64,000 nt of DNA. It comes from Methanobrevibacter sp. V74. Lineage in GTDB: Archaea; Methanobacteriota; Methanobacteria; Methanobacteriales; Methanobacteriaceae. Below are positions 1 to 9,200 of the stretch, one piece after another (position 1 is the first letter of the stretch; every line of letters begins with the position of its first letter). The stretch is taken from the NCBI RefSeq assembly GCF_963082495.1, contig NZ_CAUJAN010000002.1:372001-436000 (forward strand), in the 5' to 3' direction. A program made the position numbers and the translations under genes. The notes beneath the pieces are model-generated. The model made no database searches. It saw only the letters and a program-made list of their open reading frames with translations, and had not been told where the DNA came from.

Positions 1-1139
1 ATCTCAGGCAAATTAAAAAAGCTAGTAATTTAATTAAAAAAGCTAAAAAACCAATTATTTTAGCTGGTGCGGGAGTTATAATTTCAAATGCATGCTGTGA
101 GTTACAAAAACTTGCAGAAACTATTAATGCACCTGTCATGACATCTTTATTAGGTAAAGGAGCTATTGATGAAACTGCCGATTTGTCATTGGGTATGCTT
201 GGTATGCATGGACGTAAAGTTTCAAATGATACAATCAACGAATCTGATTTGTTAATAGCTGTAGGTATTAGATTTTCAGATAGGACTACTGGAAGATTGG
301 ACAGTTTCGTTCCAGATACTAAAATTATTCATATTGATATTGATCCGGCTGAAATTGGTAAAAATGTAGATGTGGACTTGCCAATAGTTGGAGATGCAAA
401 AAATATACTTAAATCACTTAATAAGACTTTAAATGGTTATAAATATTCAGATGAAGTAAGATCTTGGACTGATAATCTTATTAAGGCTAAAAAAGAATTG
501 CTTCCAAGAGTAAGTTATAATAATGTTCCATTAAAACCTCAAAGAGTTATAAAAGAGATTTCAGAAGTTTTAAATGCTGATGCAATCCTCACAACTGATG
601 TAGGTCAAAACCAGATGTGGGCAGCACACTTTTATGATACACAAAAACCGCGTAAATTCATCTCATCCGGAGGACTTGGAACAATGGGATTTGGATTCCC
701 AGCAGCTATTGGAGCAAAAGTAGCATGTCCAGAAGAGGTTGTTGTATCTATTAATGGTGATGGTGGATTTTTGATGGTTTGCCAGGAACTTGCAACAGTT
801 CATGATTATGACTTGCCGGTTATTGCTATTGTCTTGGAAAATAGAACATTAGGAATGGTATATCAATGGCAAAGTTTATTGTATAATGAAAGACACTCAC
901 AAACTAAATTTAAGGATTCACCAGACTTTGTAAAACTTGCAGAAAGTTTTGGAATAAATGCAGAAAGAATAACTAAACCTGGTGAAACTCGTGATGCCTT
1001 ATCAAAAGCTATTAAAGATAATGAAGCAATAGTTCTTGATATTGTTATTGACCCAGAAGAAGCATTGCCTATGCTTCCACCAGGAGCGGGAATTAATGAA
1101 ATGATTGGTGAGTATAAGCTTGAAAAGGATGTGATTTAA
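1..1139 (+). CDS. ilvB: acetolactate synthase, large (catalytic) subunit, 5' partial
   Basis: Thiamine-diphosphate enzyme that condenses two pyruvates (or pyruvate and 2-oxobutyrate) in the first common step of branched-chain amino-acid synthesis. The reading frame is open from base 3, so the gene starts upstream of the window; the ATG at 138 is internal. Visible parts are the central domain (AGAGVI, then IRFSDRTTGR) and the C-terminal ThDP domain with the GDGGFLM metal/diphosphate motif and an MVYQWQ segment typical of the family. The stop codon touches the ATG of the small-subunit gene, so the two are translationally linked. Identity is secure; the missing N-terminus cannot be judged. Confidence 0.96.
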   Translation, partial: LRQIKKASNLIKKAKKPIILAGAGVIISNACCELQKLAETINAPVMTSLLGKGAIDETADLSLGMLGMHGRKVSNDTINESDLLIAVGIRFSDRTTGRLDSFVPDTKIIHIDIDPAEIGKNVDVDLPIVGDAKNILKSLNKTLNGYKYSDEVRSWTDNLIKAKKELLPRVSYNNVPLKPQRVIKEISEVLNADAILTTDVGQNQMWAAHFYDTQKPRKFISSGGLGTMGFGFPAAIGAKVACPEEVVVSINGDGGFLMVCQELATVHDYDLPVIAIVLENRTLGMVYQWQSLLYNERHSQTKFKDSPDFVKLAESFGINAERITKPGETRDALSKAIKDNEAIVLDIVIDPEEALPMLPPGAGINEMIGEYKLEKDVI

Positions 1140-1625
1140 ATGAATGGAAATTGTCACGTTATTTCAACATTAGTAGAAGACAGACCTGGTGTTTTACAGA
1201 AAGTAGCTGGTTTATTTAATAGAAGAGGTTTTAATATTGACAGTATCACAGTTGGCCAATCAGAAGTAGCAGGCCTATCTCGTATGATAATCACTGTTCA
1301 TGCAGACCAAAAAGACCTAGAGCAAGTTACAAAACAATTAAATAAATTAGTTGACGTTATCAAGATTAAAGATATTACTGAAACTGCTGTTCAAAGGGAA
1401 TTATGCCTTATTAAAGTGAATGTTCCTGATCAAAAAGCAAGAGCAGAAATAATGCAATATACAAATATTTTCAGAGCAAAAATTATTGATGTTACTGATC
1501 AAACACTATTAATTGAATTAACTGGAGATAGGAAAAAAATTAATGCATTTATATCTTTAGTAGAAAGTTACGGGATTAAAAAAATTGCCCGTACCGGCCT
1601 TACAGCAATTGCAAGGGGAGTATAG
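1140..1625 (+). CDS. ilvN: acetolactate synthase, small (regulatory) subunit
   Basis: A 161-residue regulatory subunit that binds the catalytic subunit and gives valine feedback control. The N-terminal ACT domain is clear (STLVEDRPGVLQKVAGLF, then RGFNIDSITVG). A second, C-terminal regulatory domain follows from about residue 80. The length is normal for archaeal and bacterial IlvN/IlvH. The ATG follows the ilvB stop with no gap, and the next gene begins two bases after this one ends, so the three are probably one transcript. Confidence 0.95.
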   Translation: MNGNCHVISTLVEDRPGVLQKVAGLFNRRGFNIDSITVGQSEVAGLSRMIITVHADQKDLEQVTKQLNKLVDVIKIKDITETAVQRELCLIKVNVPDQKARAEIMQYTNIFRAKIIDVTDQTLLIELTGDRKKINAFISLVESYGIKKIARTGLTAIARGV

Positions 1626-1627
1626 TT

Positions 1628-2155
1628 ATGACCATTTTGGAAGATGTATTAAAAGACAATAAAGAATTTGTTGAAAATTTTGAAGGCACAGAGATGTCAC
1701 ACCATGCGCAAAAAAAATTAGCAATCCTTACTTGTATGGATTGTCGGTTAATAGACTTTTTTGAACCAGCACTTGGTCTTAAAAGAGGCGATGCAAAAAT
1801 AGTTAGAAATGCAGGAAACTCAATTGTAGGCGAAGATGCAATTAGATCAATCGGAGCAGCTTTATATAATTTAGGTGCTGAAGAAGTAATGGTTGTAGGT
1901 CACACTGAATGCGGTATGGCTGGTGCAGATGCTGAAGCCCTTAAAGCTAAAATGCTTGAAAGAGGTATTGCAGAGGGAGATATTGCAAAATATAATCTTG
2001 AAGAGTGGATTGGCGGATTTGAATCTGAAGAAGAAAACGTCAAAAATGTTGTTGATAAAATTAAAAACCATCCATTGATTCCTGATGTACCTGTTCACGG
2101 TTTAATTATAGATATTGTAACAGGCGAATTGAAAGTTTTAGTAGATGGTTATTAG
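1628..2155 (+). CDS. cab: beta-class carbonic anhydrase (Cab type)
   Basis: A 175-residue cytosolic zinc enzyme interconverting CO2 and bicarbonate. The zinc ligands expected for the plant/archaeal beta class are present: C36 in LTCMDCR, H92 and C95 in VVGHTECGM, with the D38-R40 dyad. The motif is MDCR where MDSR is more usual, so an extra Cys (C39) lies next to the metal site. The compact length matches the Methanothermobacter Cab enzyme. It is 2 bp behind ilvN and has a purine-rich GGGGAG upstream, so it is probably co-transcribed with acetolactate synthase, whose reaction releases CO2. Confidence 0.93.
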   Translation: MTILEDVLKDNKEFVENFEGTEMSHHAQKKLAILTCMDCRLIDFFEPALGLKRGDAKIVRNAGNSIVGEDAIRSIGAALYNLGAEEVMVVGHTECGMAGADAEALKAKMLERGIAEGDIAKYNLEEWIGGFESEEENVKNVVDKIKNHPLIPDVPVHGLIIDIVTGELKVLVDGY

Positions 2156-2174
2156 CCCATCTCTTTTTTTATTT
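2156..2174 (+). terminator. T-rich transcription stop after the ilvB-ilvN-cab operon
   Basis: Directly after the carbonic anhydrase stop comes a run of eight T within a pyrimidine-rich stretch. Archaeal RNA polymerase stops at such U-tracts without needing a hairpin. No stem is visible here. Confidence 0.45.
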
Positions 2175-2202
2175 ATGAGTGTCTGCCAAAACTCAAAAAT
2201 TA

Positions 2203-2340
2203 ATTTTGAAAGAATACTGGGACGGATATGACTTCTCAATTAAATAACATTAACGCCCACCATCAGCTATTCGAAACCATTGCATATATGTCCCAGTTCA
2301 AAATCGGATTTGATATTCGAAATGGTTTCCGTTAATGTTA
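2203..2340. repeat. intergenic element with two interlocking inverted repeats
   Basis: The 318-bp gap between cab and the ATPase gene is not featureless. An 11-bp perfect inverted repeat pairs 2245-2255 with 2330-2340, and a 9-bp perfect one (gaaaccatt / aatggtttc) pairs 2273-2281 with 2321-2329. A second stem pairs 2203-2210 with 2297-2304 and 2217-2223 with 2290-2296. The two stems overlap, so as RNA they would form a pseudoknot or be mutually exclusive. A 35-codon open frame (ATG 2228 to TAA 2335, plus strand) lies across it. It could be a regulatory RNA, a small non-autonomous mobile element or remnant coding DNA. The remainder of the gap (2341-2473) shows nothing. Confidence 0.5.
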
Positions 2341-2473
2341 AAGTCATTCAAGTAAATTGAATGAAAAAAGCAGTTATTTCTTTTATCAACAATATCTGTT
2401 GGAAACATAAAGTAACAACTAATACAATAAATTACAACCATCTGTTTATCAAATATTGTCTTAAATTTAATTT

Positions 2474-3682
2474 TTATATATAATCTGAAATTAAAAAGTC
2501 TATCATGTTCCTGTGTTTTAATCCATTTCCGGAGAAATCTAGTTTGTCCATGCTTAAAACATATTTGTCAAAGTTATCGTTTATTTTTGCAAGTTCTGAA
2601 AATTCCCGTTCTATTGTTTTATCATTTTCTAATTGGTATGTTACTTGGATATAAATTTTTTCTTTGTCTTTGGTGCAGACGAAGTCTATTTCCTTTTTGT
2701 TTATCATTCCAATTTTAACATCATATCCTCTTCTGAGTAGTTCTATGTAGACTATATTTTCAAGGATTGAACCCATGTTTTCTATTTCTCCATATTTTGC
2801 TTGATAGAATCCATGATCAACTAGGAAGTATTTTTCGTTGTGTTGCAGTACCTTTTTTCCTTTTATGTCTTCTCTTGGTGCCTGATGTATGAAACATGCA
2901 TTTTTTGAGTATAGGATGTAATCTAGTATTGTGTCTTTTGATATTTTTCTTCTCTCGTGTTTCATGTATTTGGCGATGTTGCCTGCTGAGAAGTTTTTTC
3001 CAAGATTCATTATTACATAGTCAAGTATTCTGTTGAGTATGTCTGTGTTTCTGATGTTGTGTCTTGTGACAATGTCTTTTAGGAGTATTGTATTGTATAT
3101 GTCCCCCAGATAGGAATATTTGTCTTGTTGTGCTACTTGTTGTATTGGAGGCATTCCTCCATATTCCACATATTCTTTAAATAGTTCCTCCAAGTCTTTT
3201 GTGTCTGTTTTTTCTATTTCTTTTTTGTATTGTATGAATTCAGCGAATGAAAATGGGTAGATGTTTATTTTGTAGTATCGCCCAGAGATTAGTGTCGCCA
3301 TTTCACCGGAGAGCAGTTCTGAGTTGGATCCTGTTATATATATGTCGCAGTCCAGGTCTACTCTGCATGCGTTTATGCTTTTTTCCCAGTTTTCTACATT
3401 TTGTATTTCATCAAATAGCAGGTAAATTTTGCCTTTTGTGTTTTCAGTCAGGTTTATTATGCATTCATCGAGCTGTTTGAAGTTTTCTATTTTGTTGTAT
3501 TTCATGGATTCAAATGAAATAAGAAACATGTTTTCTTCATTTACTCCTCTGTTTTTTAGTTCTTCCTGAATGCTTTTTAATAGATATGTCTTACCGCTTC
3601 TTCTAACACCTGTAATAATTTTAATAGGTTCCTTACCTATTAATCTTTCAATTTGGTTTAAGTACAATTCCCTTTTAATCAT
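2474..3682 (-). CDS. P-loop ATPase of the AAA_14 / DUF4143 family
   Basis: About 402 residues. The Walker A motif is GVRRSGKT at residues 25-32, and a Walker B-like LLFDEIQN follows. A sensor-like YITGSNSELLSGE leads to SGRYYKI..YPFSFAEF, a signature of this ATPase family. The C-terminal third (IDFVCTKDKEKIYIQVTYQL) looks like the DUF4143 nuclease-like fold. Such genes are abundant and mobile in archaea and gut bacteria; the cellular role is unknown. I place the start at ATG 3682, preceded by GGTGA; an in-frame TTG at 3697 lacks a good site. It stands alone on the minus strand between plus-strand operons and has a repeat array upstream. Confidence 0.85.
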   Translation of the reverse strand: MIKRELYLNQIERLIGKEPIKIITGVRRSGKTYLLKSIQEELKNRGVNEENMFLISFESMKYNKIENFKQLDECIINLTENTKGKIYLLFDEIQNVENWEKSINACRVDLDCDIYITGSNSELLSGEMATLISGRYYKINIYPFSFAEFIQYKKEIEKTDTKDLEELFKEYVEYGGMPPIQQVAQQDKYSYLGDIYNTILLKDIVTRHNIRNTDILNRILDYVIMNLGKNFSAGNIAKYMKHERRKISKDTILDYILYSKNACFIHQAPREDIKGKKVLQHNEKYFLVDHGFYQAKYGEIENMGSILENIVYIELLRRGYDVKIGMINKKEIDFVCTKDKEKIYIQVTYQLENDKTIEREFSELAKINDNFDKYVLSMDKLDFSGNGLKHRNMIDFLISDYI

Positions 3683-3739
3683 TTTTTCACCGAACAATAC
3701 TTATTGCATTAAATTTTGTATTTTAAAATATATAAATTT

Positions 3740-3859
3740 TGTCGAATATAATCGATAATATTAATAATTTTAATATAATCATCTAGTACAATCTACAATA
3801 CATATGATTTTAATGTAATTGTCGAATACAATCGACAATATACTGACTTATAATCAAAT
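3740..3859. repeat. three tandem 40-bp imperfect repeats, each headed by an 18-bp partial palindrome
   Basis: Copies start at 3740, 3780 and 3820, exactly 40 bp apart. The first and third begin with tgtcgaatayaatcgaya, a tgtcga/tcgaca-type inverted repeat; the middle copy has decayed to catctagtacaatctaca. The rest of each unit keeps a degenerate aatatta...attttaatataat pattern. The array lies 58 bp upstream of the ATPase start codon, the position expected for an operator or promoter array. It has no spacers, so it is not a CRISPR. Confidence 0.6.
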
Positions 3860-4228
3860 AATAGATTATGCTCCAATATTTAAGTGGTTTTGCTTATAAA
3901 TGAAAATAATTTTACAAACTCATACAATTATTGCTTCAAATATGAAAATAATACCTATATTAAATAAATTTAATTAAAATAAGATAAAATAACAAGTTAT
4001 TCTTCAGAATGTTAACAAATTTAATACAAAAGCAGAAACAATTAGTCCATAAAATAACAAAGTTTAGCAAAAAAATAAAATTATGAAAAAACAGTTTAGT
4101 TTGTTGCAGATATTGGATTTTGGAGTGTGTCTTTTTTGCCAATAATTGTTCCTATATAAAAAATACAACATGTCAATTCGACCTCTGCTCTTTGTTCTTG
4201 ATTCAATCCAATTTAAACCACCTAAATT
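3860..4228. other. AT-rich intergenic stretch with no recognisable feature
   Basis: I see no convincing gene, RNA or repeat here. A 60-codon minus-strand open frame (4142 to 3960) is rich in Phe, Asn, Leu and Ile, as random AT-rich DNA would give, and lacks a ribosome-binding site. Confidence 0.5.
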
Positions 4229-4471
4229 TTATTTTAAGGGTTGATCCAGTAATTCTTTTAATTTGAATGCAGCGGATTTGTTTAGTATTATTTGGGTGTC
4301 TGATTCGTTTATTATTTCAATGTTTTCGCCGTCTGAAGTTAGGCGTTTGTTAAATAGGATTAATCTCACTTCCTCATCATCTGCACCTACACCTACTGAT
4401 GATGCATAAATTATTTCTGAATCAGGATCAATTATCATGTTTTTATTGATTGGAATTTTTTCATTTCTCAT
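4229..4471 (-). CDS. small hypothetical protein, second gene of a two-gene module
   Basis: An 80-residue acidic protein with no signal peptide or membrane segment. The middle reads IIYASSVGVGADDEEVRLILF and the end IILNKSAAFKLKELLDQ. The pattern (start with YA.., a beta-rich core, then a C-terminal 'AxxLKxLL' helix) resembles DUF3467-type small proteins, but I cannot confirm that by eye. The ATG has GAGGT upstream at good spacing. It begins 17 bp after the winged-helix gene and is surely co-transcribed with it. Function unknown; a partner or target of that regulator is the natural inference. Confidence 0.7.
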   Translation of the reverse strand: MRNEKIPINKNMIIDPDSEIIYASSVGVGADDEEVRLILFNKRLTSDGENIEIINESDTQIILNKSAAFKLKELLDQPLK

Positions 4472-4488
4472 GTTAAAAACCTCATAAT

Positions 4489-4929
4489 TTATACTATCAA
4501 TACATAATTTTCATTTACATCTTCAATGTAAACATCATAACTTTCTTTTATTCGAATTTCTTTTTCTAGTTGGATTAAATCTACATCAGGACTGTTTTCA
4601 TCAAAAATTTCATCCAATTCTTCATCACTTAAATCATCATAAGGTTCATCAGCATAATTCATTGCTTCTTCAATTGCTGTCTTGTTTAATTCATCTAAAA
4701 GCATATTTAAGTTCACTACAATTGGAGATTGTAAATTTAAACGATATTTTGAGTTAGTGCTAATAACTAATTGTTTATCTATTAAATCATCAATGAATTT
4801 GTTTAATGTAATCCTAGAGATTTTAGCTCCAACTGCAATTTGTAATTTGGATAATTCGGCAAATGGATTCATCAATAAATAATCGATTACTTTTATTTGA
4901 GGATAATCACCTAAGATTTCATCTAACAT
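4489..4929 (-). CDS. winged-helix DNA-binding protein with an acidic C-terminal half
   Basis: About 146 residues. The first 65 or so look like a winged helix-turn-helix: a helix (VIDYLLMNPF), a turn-helix (ELSKLQIAVGAKISRITLNKFIDDLIDKQLV) and a wing (ISTNSKYRLN). The second half is strongly acidic (DDLSDEELDEIFDE). ATG 4929 is preceded by AGAGGTG; an in-frame GTG at 4938 overlaps that site and is less likely. An inverted repeat lies just upstream, consistent with autoregulation. With the 80-residue protein it forms a two-gene cassette. Toxin-antitoxin or phage-type regulation is possible, but nothing in the sequence proves it. Confidence 0.75.
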   Translation of the reverse strand: MLDEILGDYPQIKVIDYLLMNPFAELSKLQIAVGAKISRITLNKFIDDLIDKQLVISTNSKYRLNLQSPIVVNLNMLLDELNKTAIEEAMNYADEPYDDLSDEELDEIFDENSPDVDLIQLEKEIRIKESYDVYIEDVNENYVLIV

Positions 4930-4942
4930 AATAAACACCTCT

Positions 4943-4992
4943 GTATACTAAATATACAATCAGTCATTTAAATAATTTGCTATTGTATATAC
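4943..4992 (-). promoter_or_regulatory. candidate operator of the winged-helix pair
   Basis: Positions 4943-4957 form gtata-ctaaa-tatac, a 5-bp inverted repeat with a 5-bp spacer, 14 bp upstream of the start codon. A related gtatatac lies at about 4985. Paired tatac/gtata sites beside a winged-helix gene suggest binding by its own product. This is inference from position and symmetry only. Confidence 0.35.
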
Positions 4993-5226
4993 TCTATCCA
5001 ACAATTTGTCCAAATATTACCAAGTTGAAAGTTTGTCTGATGACCATTATCAAATCCAAACAATATACCAAAAATTTAATCAACAATTTCAATAATAGAA
5101 TTACATGAAAAACATTTTATAACGCCAAATGTAAACTATAGTGTTTTACTAAATATTCATACCTAAATATTCATTGACCCAGTTGTGTAGAATGAGGTTA
5201 AATCGACTATTTTGTAGAATTCTCCT

Positions 5227-5393
5227 TTAAATATTTTCTATTAACTCATTTAAGTTTTCATATATCATTTTTATTTGCCTTTTAAGTTGTCCTAGGGAGC
5301 ATTTGGTAGTATTATTTGCAATGTACATTTTTGTACATGAGTTTAAAATCTTAATTTTTTTAGTCTCTTTCAAAAACTTGTGTGATTTGAATT
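5227..5393 (-). pseudogene. 55-codon open fragment, unidentified C-terminal gene remnant
   Basis: On the minus strand a frame opens behind two consecutive stop codons near 5393 and runs to a TAA at 5227-5229. Its translation (ends QLKRQIKMIYENLNELIENI) has natural protein composition with a long amphipathic helix, unlike the neighbouring non-coding DNA, but no start codon or ribosome-binding site fits. It abuts the broken transposase. I do not recognise the family. It is probably the tail of a gene truncated when the insertion element decayed. Confidence 0.35.
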
Positions 5394-5429
5394 TTTACTA
5401 GTTTTTGAGCCATGAAATTTTTTCGTTTT

Positions 5430-5950
5430 ACTGTTGTTTCAACAATTTTTGCTGTTAAAATATGTTTAGAATGAATGTCTAAAAAGCGAAACTCTTGCTC
5501 GAATTCTTTTTTCCCTTAACAAATTTTTATCACCAACATGGGAACTGTATACGGGTTAATGTAACATTCGGCAGATCAAATATGCTGCCATCACAAGCAC
5601 AAACAATATATCCTTTATATTTTGAAAATCCAGAAAATTTATCCATATAATTTCTCAATAAAAACATTCATTTAAGTCGATGAATGCCTGTGGGTTGATG
5701 AACATTCTTATGTTTTCCAATTGCTTGACTTGAAATCGTCTCGAAATCTTTTTTCATCATTAATGTGAAAAATCTTATCGATTCAATATAATCCTGTACA
5801 GCCTCTTTGAGAAAGAATATAAACCATACAATCTTTTTGATTCATTTTCCTTTCCTTAATGAATCTATTGGCCTCAGTAATATATTTTTTTGACACAAAA
5901 CAATCAAATATTTTAAAAAAATCTATGATGAATCTATCAAAATAATACAT
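5430..5950 (-). pseudogene. transposase pseudogene, N-terminal half only
   Basis: It begins at ATG 5950 behind a perfect GGAGGT. The start (MYYFDRFI.DFFKIFDCFVSKKYITEANRFI) is clearly homologous to the transposase at 27745. Later pieces in other frames match IGKQRMF, FSKFKGYIVSACDGS, DLPNVTLTR and RIRARVS of that protein. Several single-base indels break the frame (for example after RGCTG, in the T-run near 5670, and after QFPC). Homology fades beyond KIVETT near 5430, before the DRGY active-site block, so the catalytic C-terminal half is gone. Confidence 0.85.
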
Positions 5951-6198
5951 CAGTCCACCTCCAATTAACTTAATCAGTGACTAAAAAAACTTTAATCACT
6001 AATATTAATATTTATAGTTAATAATATATAAAATAAACTATGCTTAATTATTGAAACTAACTATAAGTAAATTAAAACTATTCAATAAAGTATCAGAATA
6101 AGCACAGGTAAAATCAATTAAAATAAGTAAAAACTAAGCAATTTAGTAAAAAAAATTAAGAATAAAAAAAGAAGAAAAACCTTAAGTTTCTAGGAATG
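5430..6198 (-). mobile_element. decayed 5' half of an IS4-type insertion element
   Basis: The outer end is at 6175-6198, which matches the 24-bp terminal inverted repeat of the complete element at 27495-29257 with one mismatch. The distance from this end to the transposase start (248 bp) nearly equals that in the complete copy (250 bp). The opposite end is missing: no second inverted repeat is seen near 5.1-5.4 kb. The copy is therefore truncated and immobile, and lies 78 bp upstream of the broken ALP gene. Confidence 0.85.
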
Positions 6199-6275
6199 TC
6201 ACTTAACCGTAAAGAATATATATCATGAAATAAAAAAATAAAATATTATTGCTATTAAACTAAAGGAGTGTAAAT

Positions 6276-9200
6276 TTGAAGAATATAACTAAATTTTTAT
6301 GTATATTAATATTTTTTTGTTTTATAATTTGTTTAAACTGCACTTATGCAGTTTCAGACAATGCAGTCGAAAATGATACGTTAAGCGTCGATTATCAATC
6401 AGAGGATATCTATTCTGATAGTATAGATGTTTCATCAGATGATAATCATGTTGATGAAAAAATTGAAAATTCATCAGATGTTAAAATTAAAGACGATAAT
6501 GTGAAACCCAGTAATGTTGTAAAAAAAGCTAGTTCTACAGTTAAAACAACTATTACTGCAAAAGATGTGCTAAGTATTACCAAGACGGAACTACTCTTAA
6601 AGCTTATTTGAAAAATTCAAACGGTAAAGCATTATCCGGGAAAAAGATTACATTAACTTATTCTGGTAAAACTTACTCATGTACAACCGATTCCAAAGGT
6701 TGGGTTAGTTGGAATGTTCAAAAAGGACCAGGAACCTATTCAGTGAAATTTTCTTTTTCAGCAAGCGGTTATGCAAGAAGCAGTAAAACAGTAAAAGTTA
6801 CAGTAAAAGCAATGCCAACAACATTAACTGCAAATAATCTTGCTTTCACATATGGTGATGGCAACAATAAGTTGAAAGCGACTCTAAAAGATAAAAATGG
6901 AAAGGTTTTAGTAGATAAAACTGTTGTTTTTAATTTTAATGGTAAAAACTATAATCAAAAAACTGATTCCAAAGGAGTTGCAACACTAATAATTGGAGCA
7001 GGACCAAAAAAATACACAACAACAATTTCATTTACAAATTCAAATTATGTAACCAGTAAAAAGACAGTAACCGTAACAGTCAACAGTATCCCTACAAGTT
7101 TAACAGTGAATGATTTAACTTGTAATTATGATGACAGCAATGCATACTTATATGCAACTTTAAAAGATACCAAGAATAATAAATTTTTAAGTGGACAAAC
7201 CATCACATTTAAAATCAATGATAAAAGTACAAATGTAGTTAGTGACAGTAATGGGCGAGCAGGAATTAAAATAGAAGAAAAACCCGGAACGTATAATGTT
7301 GAAGTCTCATTTGCTAAAAGTCCATATGCAAGTGTTAGTAAAAAAATTAATGTAAATGTAATATCATTTCACCCAACAGTGAATTATGATGGTGGATTTT
7401 ACAATAACTCTTATCTAAATTTATCATTAAACATAAATAATGCTAAATTGATTAAATATAGTTGGGACAATAATAATTGGAACCAATCTAATAAATCAAA
7501 GTCATTTATCTTGACAAATGGCATTTATGATTTATATTACAGCAACGGCACCTGTAGTATTTACCATGAACATTATATAATTGACAATAAACGTCCACTC
7601 GTCTGGAGTAATTTGGATTCCGATTTATATAGCTCACCTATTCTTGTAAATTTGACTAGCTGGGATAATCTTGATCAAAACCCTAAAATTTATTATTCAT
7701 TAAATGAATCAAATTTCAGATTATATGAAAATGTATTAAGTATTTCCAAAACTACCTCTTTACGATTTTATGCAATTGATTTTAATGGGCATAAAAGTGA
7801 AGTAATAACCTGCAATTACATTTTTGAAAAAGTAGGTAATTTAAATTCAGGTAAAGGATACACAACAATTTAATCAGCAATTAATGATGCGAATACTCAT
7901 AATGGAGACGTAATTAAAATTGGTGAAGGTTTATATAATGAACAAATAACTGTAAATAAATTTATTAATTTAATATCAATTAACGCTACATTAAAAGCCA
8001 TAGACTCTACTCATCCAGTTATTGGAGTTACCAATGGAGGAAGCAATAGTGTTATTCGTGGATTTAAAATTAAGGATTCTTCTTTTGGAATTGTAATTTA
8101 TCAAGCAGAAAATGTTACTCTCATTAATAATCAATTTATTAATGTGGTTAGTTCTATAGAAACTGATTGTGATACAAATACTTTGATTGCTTATAATTCA
8201 ATTGATTCAAATAAGTTCATAAATTCCATGAGAGGTATAAGTGTTAGAAAATCCGATAATCTTATGGTTTTAAATAATAATATATTATTAAATTCTAATA
8301 TGGGTGCTGGAGGTATTCTTGTTTTAAATAATACTTCAAATAATATTTCAATTGTTAACAACAATATTATCAATAAAAACAAGTTAAATGGTATTGGATT
8401 ATATATTCTTTGTCCGAATATAAATATAAATTCCAATAATATTTCAGATTTTGATACTGGATCATATGTAATCTCTTATAACTCCCACGTGCTTTATAAT
8501 GAATTTAAAAACAATAAATATGGAGTATTCTTAAGAGTTTCAGTTAATAATACTTATGCTTTTAATAATATTCATGATAATAAATTATGTGGTTTTGTTT
8601 TAGACGCCTCTCTTTTATCATATGATGATTCATTTTATTTAAATAGATTATGTGATAATGGTCAATATGATTTTTATTCCGAAGCAAATTGCTCTTATGT
8701 TATAGATAATAACTGGTGGGGTGAAAATACTCCTAAGATTTCTACAAGTCGCAATGTTCTTTCTAATGTTTATAATGCTACTGGAAATTTAATAATGAAC
8801 ACCTGGATGGTTGCACATTTATTTTCATCATCTTATAAAGTAAATGAATATAGTCAAATTGAAAGAGCTAAATTCTATGTTGATTTAACTTATAATAATT
8901 TGGGAAATAAATTATCTTCATTAGGATATATTCCAGATAATCTTGAATCTTTTATTTCTGTATTTAATGTTGATGGAAATAAAAAGTTTAATACAACTTA
9001 TTTAAAAGACGGAAAAGCATTTGTTGATTTTGAATTAAGTAGTTTATTTGCAAATCATGACCATATTTCAGTTATGGTTATTTTTGATAATGAAAAAATA
9101 GTTAACACATTTAATAAGAATGCAACAATAGACATAACATTATTTTCATCTGCATGGGATGTTGAAAATAATTATTTTGTAAACAAAACATATCATATCC

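Noticed and set aside
3740-3859. 40-bp repeat array as a small CRISPR
   Set aside because: The whole 40-bp unit repeats without unique spacers, only three degenerate copies exist, and there are no cas genes in the window.
3960-4142. 60-codon minus-strand frame as a gene
   Set aside because: Composition is that of random AT-rich sequence and no ribosome-binding site is present.
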